A stretch of 64,000 nucleotides of DNA from positions 496,001 to 560,000 of the forward strand of contig NZ_JAHKQF010000008.1 in NCBI RefSeq assembly GCF_018860965.1, given 5' to 3'. The notes beneath the pieces are model-generated. The model saw only the letters and a list, made by a program, of their open reading frames with translations, had not been told where the DNA came from and made no database searches. The translations under genes and the position numbers were made by a program. This document shows positions 8,592-18,560 of this stretch, one piece after another; the stretch's first letter is position 1; each line of letters begins with the position of its first letter. The stretch is from Alteromonas sp. C1M14 (GTDB taxonomy: Bacteria; Pseudomonadota; Gammaproteobacteria; Enterobacterales; Alteromonadaceae).

Positions 8592-10886
8592 ATGACCCTA
8601 TACCATCGTATTTTGGAACGCATAGATGATAAGCGTTTGGACATCATTACCCTAGATGTATTCGATACCATTGTCTTTCGACACGTGAACTATCCCACTG
8701 CATTATTCGAGAAAGTGGTGAGTGAGGTGCCTGCGCTGAATGGATTTTCAGGTGAAGACTATAGAGTGCTTCGAGAGCAGGCCGAGAGAGCGGCAAGAGA
8801 GCAAGCGTCGCATAAAGAAGATATTGTATTTGAAGAAATCTTTCAGTGCATGCCATTTGACACAGTAACGAAACAAACGCTTTTAGACGCTGAATTATTA
8901 GCAGAAAAAAACCATGCTATGGTCAATGAGTCTATGGTGGCAGTGATTGATACATTGTTAGCAAAAGGCGTGTCAGTTGCGTTGATATCAGATATGTACT
9001 TGTCGGAACAGCAAATTAAGGATACGTTCTTTTTCAATTGGCCTACGCTTTATAAGTTACCCCTGTTTGTTTCATCTGAATTTGGCAAAACTAAACATTC
9101 TGGCAGTTTGTTTAGATTACTGGCAAAAACGCAAGCATGGTCATTTAGTCGATGGTTACACATCGGCGATAACGAAAAGGCTGACGTCTCTTCGCCACAT
9201 GCCATGGGTATTCAGACTCTGTATTTTCATCCTGCATTAGACACCCAGCGTATCACGGCAATAGAGTCGCAACATTTTCTGGCTGACACCCACTCATCGG
9301 CGACTCGATTGTTAGCGTCTTTACAGCAAGACGGGAATACACAAGTAGAACAAGTGGCGTTTGAAATTGGTGCATTTGTATGGGGTCCTGTTTTCGATGC
9401 TTTTACAGATTGGATCATTAAACAAAGTGATGCGTCTGGATGTAAACATATTCTTTGTTTGATGCGTGAGGGGTATTTATTTACGCCGTTGGTGAAAAGA
9501 AAATTGGAATTGCAGGGGCGCAAGGATATTAAAGTCTCGGCATTTTATGTCTCACGAAAATCTGCGTTTTGGCCTGGTATCGACACGTCTCAACCGCAGT
9601 GGCTAGAAAATGTGATGGATACACTAATGTTATATCGCGGATATACATTGAAAAATTTCATTAGAGATTTTCATCTGTCAGATGAGTTACTGTCTTTGCT
9701 AAACGGTGATCTTGAATTAAAAAATATCGAAAATTTATTTGTCGAGGGCGAAGCACTATATGCAAGACTAGTGCGAGAAGCGAAAGTACATACCACTCAG
9801 CTTGAGCACAAAATTGAGACTCAGCGTCGATTGTTAAAAACATATTTGAAACAGGTGACGTCAGCTAAGTATTCAGAATGTGCGGTGATAGATTTTGGCA
9901 ACGGCGGCACGATTCAGCATAATCTTGAAGTGATATTGGGCGAGTCCGCTGGGGCTAATTTACTTTTTTACGCGTCCATACGCGCTTATCGCTTTGTTGA
10001 GAAAACGCTGTGCCGAGCGTTTATTTCACCGGGAACAGAACGCTTTCACGTGAGTAAAAAGCTTGCTCGTTCTCCTGAGTGCATCGAAGCATTATTACTG
10101 GGCGATAAAGGCTCTACCCTTAGCTATAAACAAAATAATGGCAACGTAGAACCTGTGTTAGCAAAAGGAATTACCGCTAACAAGGAACTATGCGAAAAGT
10201 TTTTATCCGGTTGCCTAAGCTTCGCTGAGAACGCCTTTAAACACGGAAAACCAGCCTTAGAAGCAGCGACCGTTCAGGCAATAGTGGCGAGATATATATT
10301 GATGCCCACGGATCTAGAAGCTTCACTGTTCACTCAATTATATCATCAAGACAATTTCGGCACAGATGGCGAATATACAGTTATTGATGAGGGCCAAAAA
10401 CAGCTCATCAATCAATATGGTCTTGAAAAGTCTTTGTTTAAACTGACTGGAGATAAAGACTGGGAACTTGGAAATGTGCACTGGCCATCAGGTGTAATTG
10501 CGTTAATTGATAATGACTTTATTCCGCGATCATTGGGACTGCTAGATGCGGATAATCACTATCATGTTCAAATATTGATCAAAAAGTTGCTGAATTTAAA
10601 GTGGCATACAGTCAGTGTTTACGGTGCCGGTGAATTTTTCCGCGATATCTTACCGTTGCTCAAATCCAATGGGATCACGGTAGAGCGTGTAATTGACAGA
10701 CGTGCTCAATCAGACGAATCAATCTCTGTGGCAGGCTATCGTGTGACGACAATCGAAGATGCGCTTTACCAGGGTTCTCGCCACATATTGATAACCTCTT
10801 ATGCTTTTCGAGAGGAAATCGCCAACCGTATTATGCATGCTGCAGCCGAGCAAAAACTTGACAATGTTCAGATGATTAGTGTGTAG
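8592..10886 (+). CDS. HAD-like hydrolase domain protein with C-terminal Rossmann-like module
   Basis: Large protein of about 764 aa. Residues 15-215 carry HAD motifs: LDVFDTIVF (motif I), ALISDMYLSEQQ (motif II Ser) and HIGDNEKADVSSPHAMG (motif IV). The middle region (about 240-600) has no family I recognise but contains IDFGNGGTIQHNLEV. The last 95 residues form a nucleotide-binding-like module, VYGAGEFFRDILPLL followed by VERVIDRRAQ. I chose ATG 8592 because GAGGA (8583-8587) precedes it at good spacing; ATG 8571 and GTG 8562 are alternatives that overlap the previous gene. Similar HAD proteins occur in capsule and O-antigen clusters. Substrate unknown. Base use is more AT-rich than in the first eight genes. 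Confidence 0.72.
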   Translation: MTLYHRILERIDDKRLDIITLDVFDTIVFRHVNYPTALFEKVVSEVPALNGFSGEDYRVLREQAERAAREQASHKEDIVFEEIFQCMPFDTVTKQTLLDAELLAEKNHAMVNESMVAVIDTLLAKGVSVALISDMYLSEQQIKDTFFFNWPTLYKLPLFVSSEFGKTKHSGSLFRLLAKTQAWSFSRWLHIGDNEKADVSSPHAMGIQTLYFHPALDTQRITAIESQHFLADTHSSATRLLASLQQDGNTQVEQVAFEIGAFVWGPVFDAFTDWIIKQSDASGCKHILCLMREGYLFTPLVKRKLELQGRKDIKVSAFYVSRKSAFWPGIDTSQPQWLENVMDTLMLYRGYTLKNFIRDFHLSDELLSLLNGDLELKNIENLFVEGEALYARLVREAKVHTTQLEHKIETQRRLLKTYLKQVTSAKYSECAVIDFGNGGTIQHNLEVILGESAGANLLFYASIRAYRFVEKTLCRAFISPGTERFHVSKKLARSPECIEALLLGDKGSTLSYKQNNGNVEPVLAKGITANKELCEKFLSGCLSFAENAFKHGKPALEAATVQAIVARYILMPTDLEASLFTQLYHQDNFGTDGEYTVIDEGQKQLINQYGLEKSLFKLTGDKDWELGNVHWPSGVIALIDNDFIPRSLGLLDADNHYHVQILIKKLLNLKWHTVSVYGAGEFFRDILPLLKSNGITVERVIDRRAQSDESISVAGYRVTTIEDALYQGSRHILITSYAFREEIANRIMHAAAEQKLDNVQMISV

Positions 10887-10998
10887 TTCTACAACTTTAA
10901 GAAACTGATTTATTAGTCATTTCTTGGCTATTACCATACACTTCAACAGTCTGACAACAATGACTATTAAATGACTTTAGAATCATAGGAAATCGTGC

Positions 10999-13900
10999 AT
11001 GCTTAAAGATGTTAGAATTCATCTAGATATGGATGATGAGCTGCAGAACGCTCATGAGGTAAGGCTTGCAAGTCGAATTATGTCAAACTTGCGTAGAAAC
11101 GAGGTGTCTTTTAAGACTTTCGTTCCTTCCCTTGTATCTAAAGTCAAACAAGCAAGAAGTCAAAATATTTCCGTTTTTGCGAACAAGTTCGGTCAACTCA
11201 ATATTGTAGATTACAGTAAGGGCCGCACGTTTTATGGTCTTCAACCTAGTGAAGAAATAAAGGCCCAGTACAGACAAAAAAAAGCACAATGTACTTATTG
11301 CCGTTTTGAAGATGTAAAAGAAAGCCATACCGAAGATTCAGTATCTTTGTCTTCACTAAATGATTTAGTCGTTTTTCAGGAGCATTTAAAACAACCGCCG
11401 CTGCCTAAAAAAATTGATGTGATGGTAGTGCTAGGTATCGGCTTAGGCGAACATGTACGTTTGCTTATTGAAAATCACGATATTAAACACCTTATAATTT
11501 ACGAGCCAGAACTCCAATATTTTCAGTGCTCTGTCTTAGCCATGGACTGGAACCCGTTGTTTAGTTTAGCTAAGAAAAAGGGAACGGGGCTGTATTTTCA
11601 GTTGGAAAATGACGGCAATACACTCATTGATGATATGGACGAACTGACTCAGTCTCATTCTGCTGATGGGTTCTTTTTATACCGTCACTACAATCAAAAC
11701 GTGTTTAATTGTTTGGAACATGGATTGCTGACTGAAAATTGGTCCGCATTTCGTAAAAATGGCTTAGCTTCCTATCTACCGAAAAACAAAGACCACACCC
11801 TTTCTCCTTGGACGCCGCCAGTCTCTGTTGCTGACTATAATTTGCTTACAAATAAAGAGAGTGTGTTTACCAACAATATTGCAGCTTTTGAGCATTATTT
11901 TGCGGATATTGCAGAACAATTTAAAAACTATGTACCTGAATACTGGCTCCCGGTTACAGATCATGATGGAACTATAAACATAATTAGCCGCTTTTCATTA
12001 AATCCGTGGTATAGCACTCACCCTTTTGATGATGGGAAAATAAATCTCAATAATTTTGCTAGTTACCCTAATAAAGATGGGCTGGTGTTAGGGTACGAAG
12101 GCAAAAAGCTAAAGGACTATACCCATTTCCGTTTTGTTAAAAAAGCGCAAAAGCTGTTGGATAAAACAGAAGAAGAAGCTGGCGAACTGCCGGCAGTAAT
12201 CAAGTCTCTGATTATGTTTGGTATCGGGCCGCAATTGTCTCTACTCATGGATGACTATTGCGTGGAAAAATTGTTTATTTGTGAGCCGAATAAAGACTTA
12301 TTTTACGCATCATTATTTTACGTTGACTGGGCCGCCGCGCTAAAGAAAATTGATGATAGCAAGGGGCGGCTATACATTAACGTTGGTGATGATGGAACAA
12401 ACTTATTTAAAGATTTGATCAGTCAGTTTTACTCTGTCGGGCCCTATATTCTTGCTAGTACTTATTTCTATCAGACCTACCATAACGAAGCATTGGTAAA
12501 AACCATCAGCCAACTGCGAGAGCAGTTGCAAGTGGTTATCGCCATGGGAGAGAACTTTGATCATGCCCGTCATGGTATCGCTCACACCCGAGAAACCATC
12601 AAGCGACAATATCCGTTATTGGAAAAAGCACCAGCTAGTAAACTAACTGGTATAGACAAAGATGTACCGGTTTTTATTGTGGGTAATGGACCGTCTTTAG
12701 ATGATGCGATTGCAGCAATAAAAGAGTGGCAAGGTGCCGCTATTGTTGTTTCCTGTGGCACCGCGCTTATGCCTCTACATAGAAATGGAATTGTGCCTGA
12801 TTTTCATGCTGAAATTGAGCAGAATCGTTCTACGTTTGACTGGTGCAGTCGTATTGGAGATTTTGATTACCTAAAGAAAATTAATTTAATTTCCTGTAAT
12901 GGCATTCATCCTGACACCTGTGCTCTGTTTAACGATGTGTTTCTTGCATTTAAGGAAGGTGAATCATCCACGGTATCTACCTTAACTATTTTAGGGCGGG
13001 AAAATTACGAAGAACTGCAATTTGCATTTCCCACGGTTTCGAATTTTGTGATGAATATCATTACCTTGATTGGTTTTGAACAAATTTATCTGTTTGGGGT
13101 TGACCTTGGCTTTGTAGATAAAACTAAGCATCATTCTACGCAATCGGGGTATTACGATGCTAAAGGTGTGGAAAAGTACAGTTATCAAACTGAAAATAAC
13201 ACCGATATCGTGGTACCAGGTAATTTTGAGAAGTACGTCTATACCAAGTATGAATTTAAAGTTTCCAAAATCATCATCGAGCAGACCCTATCACAAGGTA
13301 ATGTGGATTGCTTCAATACCAGCAATGGCGCGAAAATCGAAGGCGCTACGCCTTTGCCCGTGGATTTCATACTGATAACATCTAGTCCTGAGCAAAAGCA
13401 CAAAACACTGCAAAAAATACAGCAACAGGTGTTTAAGCCGGTGACCAGCGGGGATGAATTCGAACAAGCCTTTATCCGTCATTTCGATGACACTGTGTTA
13501 GCTGATGAGTTGACCGGATTTATTGAGATAGTCAGTCGACCTTTTTCAAGCATCGAAGATGTTGATACTTTAACCGATAAACAAAAAGAGATGCTGTTTG
13601 AGTCGTATACTCGGGGTAACTCTTTATTGTTCTATTACCTGTATGGAACGGTTAATTACGCTAACTCACTGCTAAGCAAACTGTTACTTTCTTTAGTCAC
13701 GAAATCAAAGCTACTGACCATGCTTAATGAATTAAGAGAAGTGTGGGCTGAAACTCTCAGTGAGATTAAGCGAGAAGTCGTTAACCATCCTTTTCAATAC
13801 GATCATGTATCAAGTTTTTCCTATGAACGGGAAGAGGTGTTTTTAAAAACTAAAATTCCTCAATTAACGGTTAACTGTTTTCTATCAGAGCAAGAAACAT

Positions 13901-14556
13901 ACAAGTTAAATATTTTGGCGCGAAGAAGGGCAAAGCAAATCGGCTTATCTATCTGCAAGACACAGGAAGATGATAGCGCCATTGTTATCTTGCCAGAAAG
14001 CGCCGGCAAGCATTCAGCCCTTAATAGAAAAGCGAATGGGCATTGTATTGTCCAGTTAAGGCAGCTTCCAAAGCAGATAGAAAGTGAGTTGCTCCAGCAA
14101 AATGGCACCACCTATTTGTATACTCACCCCATGCTTGATTTACCCGCAGAGGCGTCGAAATACCTCGATGGTGAAGCGGTGTTATTTCACGACTATATGG
14201 CTACGACGGATCTTTTAAAAGCATGTTTCTTAGCCGATCATGGGAAGTTAATTATTCCAAAAATTTCCTATGTTTCTGAAACCGATGAAGTCCCAGAGAA
14301 AATACGGCAGTACGCCTTATCCCTTTTCGATGTGTTAAAAGCCGCGGATCAAATCATCAACTATCCCAATTATATTGTTGTACCGAAAAAGAAATATGCA
14401 TGCGCTGCCCAAGTAAAAGACGATATGGGTAATCGAGGGCAAGTGTTAGACACAATATCCAATGAAAGCGTATTATTTATGGGCAATACAACGAAATATG
14501 AAGCACAAAAACAACTGGATAATTATGACAAGAATTGGTGGAAGGGAGCGCTCTGA
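10999..14556 (+). CDS. maf: Maf-type motility accessory factor (DUF115/MptE-like flagellin glycosyltransferase)
   Basis: Protein of 1185 aa containing the Maf/DUF115 core around residues 556-760: VFIVGNGPSLDDAIAAI, the VVSCGTAL strand, PDFHAEIEQNRST and YLFGVDLGF. Maf proteins transfer pseudaminic or legionaminic acid to Ser/Thr of flagellin in the cytoplasm, and the family sits next to pse genes and flagellins, as here. The protein is long for the family. The N-terminal part carries two similar units (residues about 138-245 and 398-505), each with a GIG loop, an EP motif, a DW pair and a G.LY segment, so the Maf N-terminal domain seems duplicated. ATG 10999 has AGGA at 10987-10990. A 112-bp gap precedes it. 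Confidence 0.8.
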   Translation: MLKDVRIHLDMDDELQNAHEVRLASRIMSNLRRNEVSFKTFVPSLVSKVKQARSQNISVFANKFGQLNIVDYSKGRTFYGLQPSEEIKAQYRQKKAQCTYCRFEDVKESHTEDSVSLSSLNDLVVFQEHLKQPPLPKKIDVMVVLGIGLGEHVRLLIENHDIKHLIIYEPELQYFQCSVLAMDWNPLFSLAKKKGTGLYFQLENDGNTLIDDMDELTQSHSADGFFLYRHYNQNVFNCLEHGLLTENWSAFRKNGLASYLPKNKDHTLSPWTPPVSVADYNLLTNKESVFTNNIAAFEHYFADIAEQFKNYVPEYWLPVTDHDGTINIISRFSLNPWYSTHPFDDGKINLNNFASYPNKDGLVLGYEGKKLKDYTHFRFVKKAQKLLDKTEEEAGELPAVIKSLIMFGIGPQLSLLMDDYCVEKLFICEPNKDLFYASLFYVDWAAALKKIDDSKGRLYINVGDDGTNLFKDLISQFYSVGPYILASTYFYQTYHNEALVKTISQLREQLQVVIAMGENFDHARHGIAHTRETIKRQYPLLEKAPASKLTGIDKDVPVFIVGNGPSLDDAIAAIKEWQGAAIVVSCGTALMPLHRNGIVPDFHAEIEQNRSTFDWCSRIGDFDYLKKINLISCNGIHPDTCALFNDVFLAFKEGESSTVSTLTILGRENYEELQFAFPTVSNFVMNIITLIGFEQIYLFGVDLGFVDKTKHHSTQSGYYDAKGVEKYSYQTENNTDIVVPGNFEKYVYTKYEFKVSKIIIEQTLSQGNVDCFNTSNGAKIEGATPLPVDFILITSSPEQKHKTLQKIQQQVFKPVTSGDEFEQAFIRHFDDTVLADELTGFIEIVSRPFSSIEDVDTLTDKQKEMLFESYTRGNSLLFYYLYGTVNYANSLLSKLLLSLVTKSKLLTMLNELREVWAETLSEIKREVVNHPFQYDHVSSFSYEREEVFLKTKIPQLTVNCFLSEQETYKLNILARRRAKQIGLSICKTQEDDSAIVILPESAGKHSALNRKANGHCIVQLRQLPKQIESELLQQNGTTYLYTHPMLDLPAEASKYLDGEAVLFHDYMATTDLLKACFLADHGKLIIPKISYVSETDEVPEKIRQYALSLFDVLKAADQIINYPNYIVVPKKKYACAAQVKDDMGNRGQVLDTISNESVLFMGNTTKYEAQKQLDNYDKNWWKGAL

Positions 14557-14714
14557 TAAAGTAAAGCTCATACTTTGAGCGCCACACAATCAAAAGTAAT
14601 TTGATTAAAGAATTTCGATAAATTGTCGTTACACTTAGTACGAAACGCGCGAATAGATAGCGTGTCTTTTACTAATGTGTTGATGATTTCATGTCAATAG
14701 CCCAGGATTGAAAG

Positions 14715-16955
14715 TTGGTTATCAGTATGGCTCGTGCCTCGAATTTGAACGAATTTTTAAAAACAACGCAGTGTGTGATGCCACATTTTGCACTGTTAGA
14801 TGCAGATTTTGACGATGTCTGTAATAGTCACTTTAACGGAAATTTGAGGTTGCACGATTCAGAATCGATAACCGAAGGTTCGTTTATATGTACAGAGGCT
14901 AGAATAAATGAATTTTTGGCCTGTTTTATCAGTAAGTACCAGTTTTTTGCTCATCAAAATATTTTCGTTACCGTTATTGGGTTGCAAGATAGTTCATCTT
15001 CCCAGTTAGACGTGGAATCGATGTTGTTTAATAACGGATTCCATGTGTCTGCTCACCAGTGGCAAACAAGGAACTATCATAATCTTGATGGTAACGCCGG
15101 TTATCAAACCACTACTTTTCGAAAAATCCCTCAGACCGAGCACAAGTTAACGTCGATGAGCAATTTGCTTATAGAGCGTGACTTGCATATGGATATGCTG
15201 AGGGAATGTTCGGGGCGTTCAGATGCTCATGTGTATCGTTACGTCTTTGCTGGATCATTTATACGACCCAATGATAAGGTTCTCGATTGTGCCTGTGGGT
15301 TAGGTTACGGCAGCTATATTCTTTCTTCCTTCAAAAATTGCCGACAAGTAACAGGGGTAGATATTTGTAAAGAGAGTGTCGGCTATGCAAATGATGTTTA
15401 TGGCAGTGCTAAGTTGTCCTATCAGGCTGTAAACATAGACCATTTTGAACAGGCCGCTTTAGAGCAGTACGATCTTATCACTTCTTTTGAAACCATCGAA
15501 CACGTGGTGGACTATCACGCATTTTTTAAGTTGTGTTTAACTCACCTAAAACCTGATGGCAGAGTGGTGGCTAGCGTACCCTATTTGTGGGTCGATGAGT
15601 CAGGTAAAGATCCAAATCCTTATCACTTCCACGAATTCGATTGGCAAAAATTCAAAGCCTTATTTCTACAATACGGCTTTATTATTGAAGCGCGACATCA
15701 CCAGACAGCGCCCGGTGGGTTCAAATTAACGGACAGTCCGCGCAAATGGACCGAAGAAAATGTGGATGGTAGCGAATCAGAAACAGAGTGGTTAGTTATC
15801 GTTGCGACGCCTAATTTATCACATGAGTTATGGTCGGGCAGAATTACCGAGCCTTACACTAACCCCGAATATACAGCGCCGACGTTGCCGGTTTATGTGG
15901 ATTTTAAGAATGGCTATGAAAACCCTTGGTTACACCGCCAGATAGTCCAAATCGGGCAACGAATTAAAAGTGATGATGTGCGCGGGGCTTACATCGAACA
16001 GCTACTTAAATCATCGAATGAAAGCCCGTTAATGCTTAGAACATTACAGGGCTATGCCTGCAAGCCAGATAAAGCGTGGTTCTGCGAGGTGGAGAAGCTT
16101 ATTGATACTACTGAAGTGAGCGTCTTAAGCCATCATCCATTTAATCTGCGTTGGTTTACATCCTTAACATTTATACTTGCTAAACAATATTATGAATTAG
16201 GTGAATTTGCCAAGGCTACACATTATTTTCGTTTGCTGACAACGGTTGATACGTTTGATTTTTGTGCAATCTTGTCTGTTAAATCAATAGAAAGTTATTG
16301 GTATTTAGCAAAAATTTATATTTGGTCTGATGATAACGTAGCGGCCATGAAGTGTTTAACAACCGCAAAAAGTTTGATTCCAACTGTCAGCCAAGCGTTT
16401 CACAATTCGATTAATAATAGAGAAGATCTTGTCGCACCTTTTCTGTGGCCTGAAATGGCCGATATTTATGACGTGATCTCTGTAATAAACCAGCTTTATA
16501 TAAAAATGCAGGTGGTTTCTGACAAGGTTTCGTTGCTATTTGACGCTGAATTTCTTGAACAAAATAAACGGTTCGGCTTAATTAATCTTGTGGACGAGTT
16601 GGTTAAACCTAAACAAGATGATGATCAGATTCAGCTACAAGCCATCGGCAAGTCATACGTTAACAAACTCATAGCGAAAGTGAAGCTTACTAACGTTAGA
16701 CGTGGTGTCTACATTTGGGGTACTGGTATTGTTGCGAAAATGGTGTTTTTGAAATTAAAAGAAAATGCCATAACAGTAGATGGATTTATAGATAACTCGT
16801 CTAGTTCGCCAGTAACCTTTATGGAATTGCCTGTTTTTTCGCGTACCGATATAGCGTTTAAATCCATTTCTTTAATTTGCATTACTTCCGTAGGGTCTTC
16901 AGAGGAAATTGCCTCTTCGATTATGGATAGTGTTGACTGTGTTTTTATTTCCTAA
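14715..16955 (+). CDS. Multidomain SAM-dependent methyltransferase with C-terminal Rossmann-like module
   Basis: Protein of about 746 aa. A poorly conserved N-terminal domain (1-150) is followed by a class I methyltransferase domain (about 165-330) with the SAM loop VLDCACGLGYGSYIL, the acidic strand VTGVDICKESV and the FETIEHVVDY segment. Residues about 440-560 are helical and TPR-like (YYELGEFAKATHYF). The last 90 residues form a module with VYIWGTGIVAKMVF and VDGFIDNSS, resembling the C-terminus of the HAD-like protein upstream. The start is uncertain: TTG 14715 has CAGGA at 14703-14707, while ATG 14727 lacks a well-spaced site. Methylation of the flagellin glycan is a plausible role. Confidence 0.72.
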   Translation: MVISMARASNLNEFLKTTQCVMPHFALLDADFDDVCNSHFNGNLRLHDSESITEGSFICTEARINEFLACFISKYQFFAHQNIFVTVIGLQDSSSSQLDVESMLFNNGFHVSAHQWQTRNYHNLDGNAGYQTTTFRKIPQTEHKLTSMSNLLIERDLHMDMLRECSGRSDAHVYRYVFAGSFIRPNDKVLDCACGLGYGSYILSSFKNCRQVTGVDICKESVGYANDVYGSAKLSYQAVNIDHFEQAALEQYDLITSFETIEHVVDYHAFFKLCLTHLKPDGRVVASVPYLWVDESGKDPNPYHFHEFDWQKFKALFLQYGFIIEARHHQTAPGGFKLTDSPRKWTEENVDGSESETEWLVIVATPNLSHELWSGRITEPYTNPEYTAPTLPVYVDFKNGYENPWLHRQIVQIGQRIKSDDVRGAYIEQLLKSSNESPLMLRTLQGYACKPDKAWFCEVEKLIDTTEVSVLSHHPFNLRWFTSLTFILAKQYYELGEFAKATHYFRLLTTVDTFDFCAILSVKSIESYWYLAKIYIWSDDNVAAMKCLTTAKSLIPTVSQAFHNSINNREDLVAPFLWPEMADIYDVISVINQLYIKMQVVSDKVSLLFDAEFLEQNKRFGLINLVDELVKPKQDDDQIQLQAIGKSYVNKLIAKVKLTNVRRGVYIWGTGIVAKMVFLKLKENAITVDGFIDNSSSSPVTFMELPVFSRTDIAFKSISLICITSVGSSEEIASSIMDSVDCVFIS

Positions 16956-17039
16956 ATTATGTGGTTGTTTTAATTCTAATGATCACTGTTAGTTCGAAAA
17001 TAAGTTTTTAATAGTTAGTTGATAAGGCGATGTACACCC

Positions 17040-18560
17040 ATGCTTAAAAATATTAAAGAGAAAGTAGGTCGTCTAGTCCAGTCTGGCTTTACACAGTGCC
17101 CCGAATTGCCAGCTTTTGTAAAAGAAAGTGCTCATGATATCTATACTATTTCAGATGATGGTGATGCATTCGTATTGTATAACGAGCGTACTGCGACTGA
17201 TAAATTAATAACACCTAAAATTATTAGCTTTTATACCGACGATAGTATTTACGCCAAGCGGGCGGAAGTTTTTCTACAATCTTTAAACGACCTGAAGATT
17301 GATAATTACTACGTTGAAAAAATAGAATCAGGTAAGAATTGGGAAGAAAATTGCAGCTACAAAGCTAAATTTATTGAAAAATGCCTTAAAGAATTCAAAG
17401 AGCCGGTTTTATGGATTGATATTGATACGGTAGTGAACGATATACCGTTAATACCGCAGTTAGCTGATTTTGCAATTCATTTATGGGATGGGTGGGAGTT
17501 TGCCACCGGTACCGTGTTTTTCAATTATACCGACGGTGGGTTGAAGTTAGTAAGTTGTTGGACGGATTTGGCAGCAACAAAACCGGTTTTATGGGACCAG
17601 ATGCTTCTGGATGAGGCGTGGAGCCTGACTAGCCGCAAACATGACTTGGTGACATATTGGTTGGATAAAAGATATACCTATATTTATGACAGTGGCGCTG
17701 TGGAGCACCCCATTGTTACGCATCTGCAAGCCTCCAGAGATGTAGTGAAACTAAATAAACCAGAATACCCAGACAGTCTTACCCAGACTAGGCGCAAAAG
17801 ACTCCCTAGTGAAGATAAGTATGACTTGTCGATTAATACCGAAACGAAGCTTAAAAAAACAAACGCTATAATTGAAATAGATGTAGATAACTTAGTGAGC
17901 TATTTACTTTCTATAAGACAAGAAAAACCGTTCAGTTTTATCCAAGTGGGTGCTATGGATGGTAAAAAGTTTGATCCCATTTTCCATCACGTAAGTGAGG
18001 CTATGAATGTAAAAGGGGTACTTTTAGAGCCTAATAGAGAAATGTTTGAGCAACTACGTATAAACTATAAAAATAAAGAAGGTCTTGAATTTCTTAACAT
18101 GGCTATTGACTCAGTTTCAGGGTGCAGAGTGCTTCACAAAATCCCACAAAAACACATTGAATCAGGCGATATTCCAGAGTGGGCGTTAGGTATTTCTTCT
18201 TTCTATAATGATAGAAATGCGTTGGGTGGCAAGCAAATCGATGATGAAACTTTCGAAAAATTAAGAGCCATGATGGTAGAAGAAAGTGTTGAATGCACGA
18301 CCTTTGATACGCTACTCGGAAAGGACCATTTTGCCTATTTAGATCTCTTGCAAATTGATACCGAAGGCCATGATTGGCAGGTGTTGTCTACCTTTCCCAT
18401 AGATGTTATTAAGCCATTGGTGATTAATTTTGAGTATTACAATATGCCCCAAGCAGAAATACATGCTGCTCTTGAGTGGTTAGATACCAATGGCTACTTT
18501 TGGAGCCGTAATCACAAAGACGTGACGGCCACATTGCTTAGGATCAGACGAAATGATTGA
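17040..18560 (+). CDS. Glycosyltransferase-like domain fused to FkbM methyltransferase
   Basis: Protein of about 506 aa with two parts. Residues about 55-230 look like a GT-A-type nucleotide-sugar transferase: IISFYTDDSIYAKRAEVFL, then VLWIDIDTVVND with a DXD-like acidic motif, and ATGTVFFNYT. Residues about 285-500 are an FkbM-family methyltransferase: FIQVGAMDGKKFDPI (SAM loop), GVLLEPNREMFEQL, FLNMAIDSVSG and LLQIDTEGHDWQVL. FkbM proteins O-methylate sugars. I chose ATG 17040; TTG 17019 is possible, but the family N-terminus gives no guide. The end overlaps the sulfotransferase-like gene by 8 bases. AT-rich relative to the flagellar core. Confidence 0.75.
   Translation: MLKNIKEKVGRLVQSGFTQCPELPAFVKESAHDIYTISDDGDAFVLYNERTATDKLITPKIISFYTDDSIYAKRAEVFLQSLNDLKIDNYYVEKIESGKNWEENCSYKAKFIEKCLKEFKEPVLWIDIDTVVNDIPLIPQLADFAIHLWDGWEFATGTVFFNYTDGGLKLVSCWTDLAATKPVLWDQMLLDEAWSLTSRKHDLVTYWLDKRYTYIYDSGAVEHPIVTHLQASRDVVKLNKPEYPDSLTQTRRKRLPSEDKYDLSINTETKLKKTNAIIEIDVDNLVSYLLSIRQEKPFSFIQVGAMDGKKFDPIFHHVSEAMNVKGVLLEPNREMFEQLRINYKNKEGLEFLNMAIDSVSGCRVLHKIPQKHIESGDIPEWALGISSFYNDRNALGGKQIDDETFEKLRAMMVEESVECTTFDTLLGKDHFAYLDLLQIDTEGHDWQVLSTFPIDVIKPLVINFEYYNMPQAEIHAALEWLDTNGYFWSRNHKDVTATLLRIRRND

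Noticed and set aside
14562-14588. TAAA-N15-GCCACACA after maf as a FliA promoter
   Set aside because: GCC matches but GATAA does not, and the downstream gene is a methyltransferase rather than a late flagellar gene. Too weak to call.
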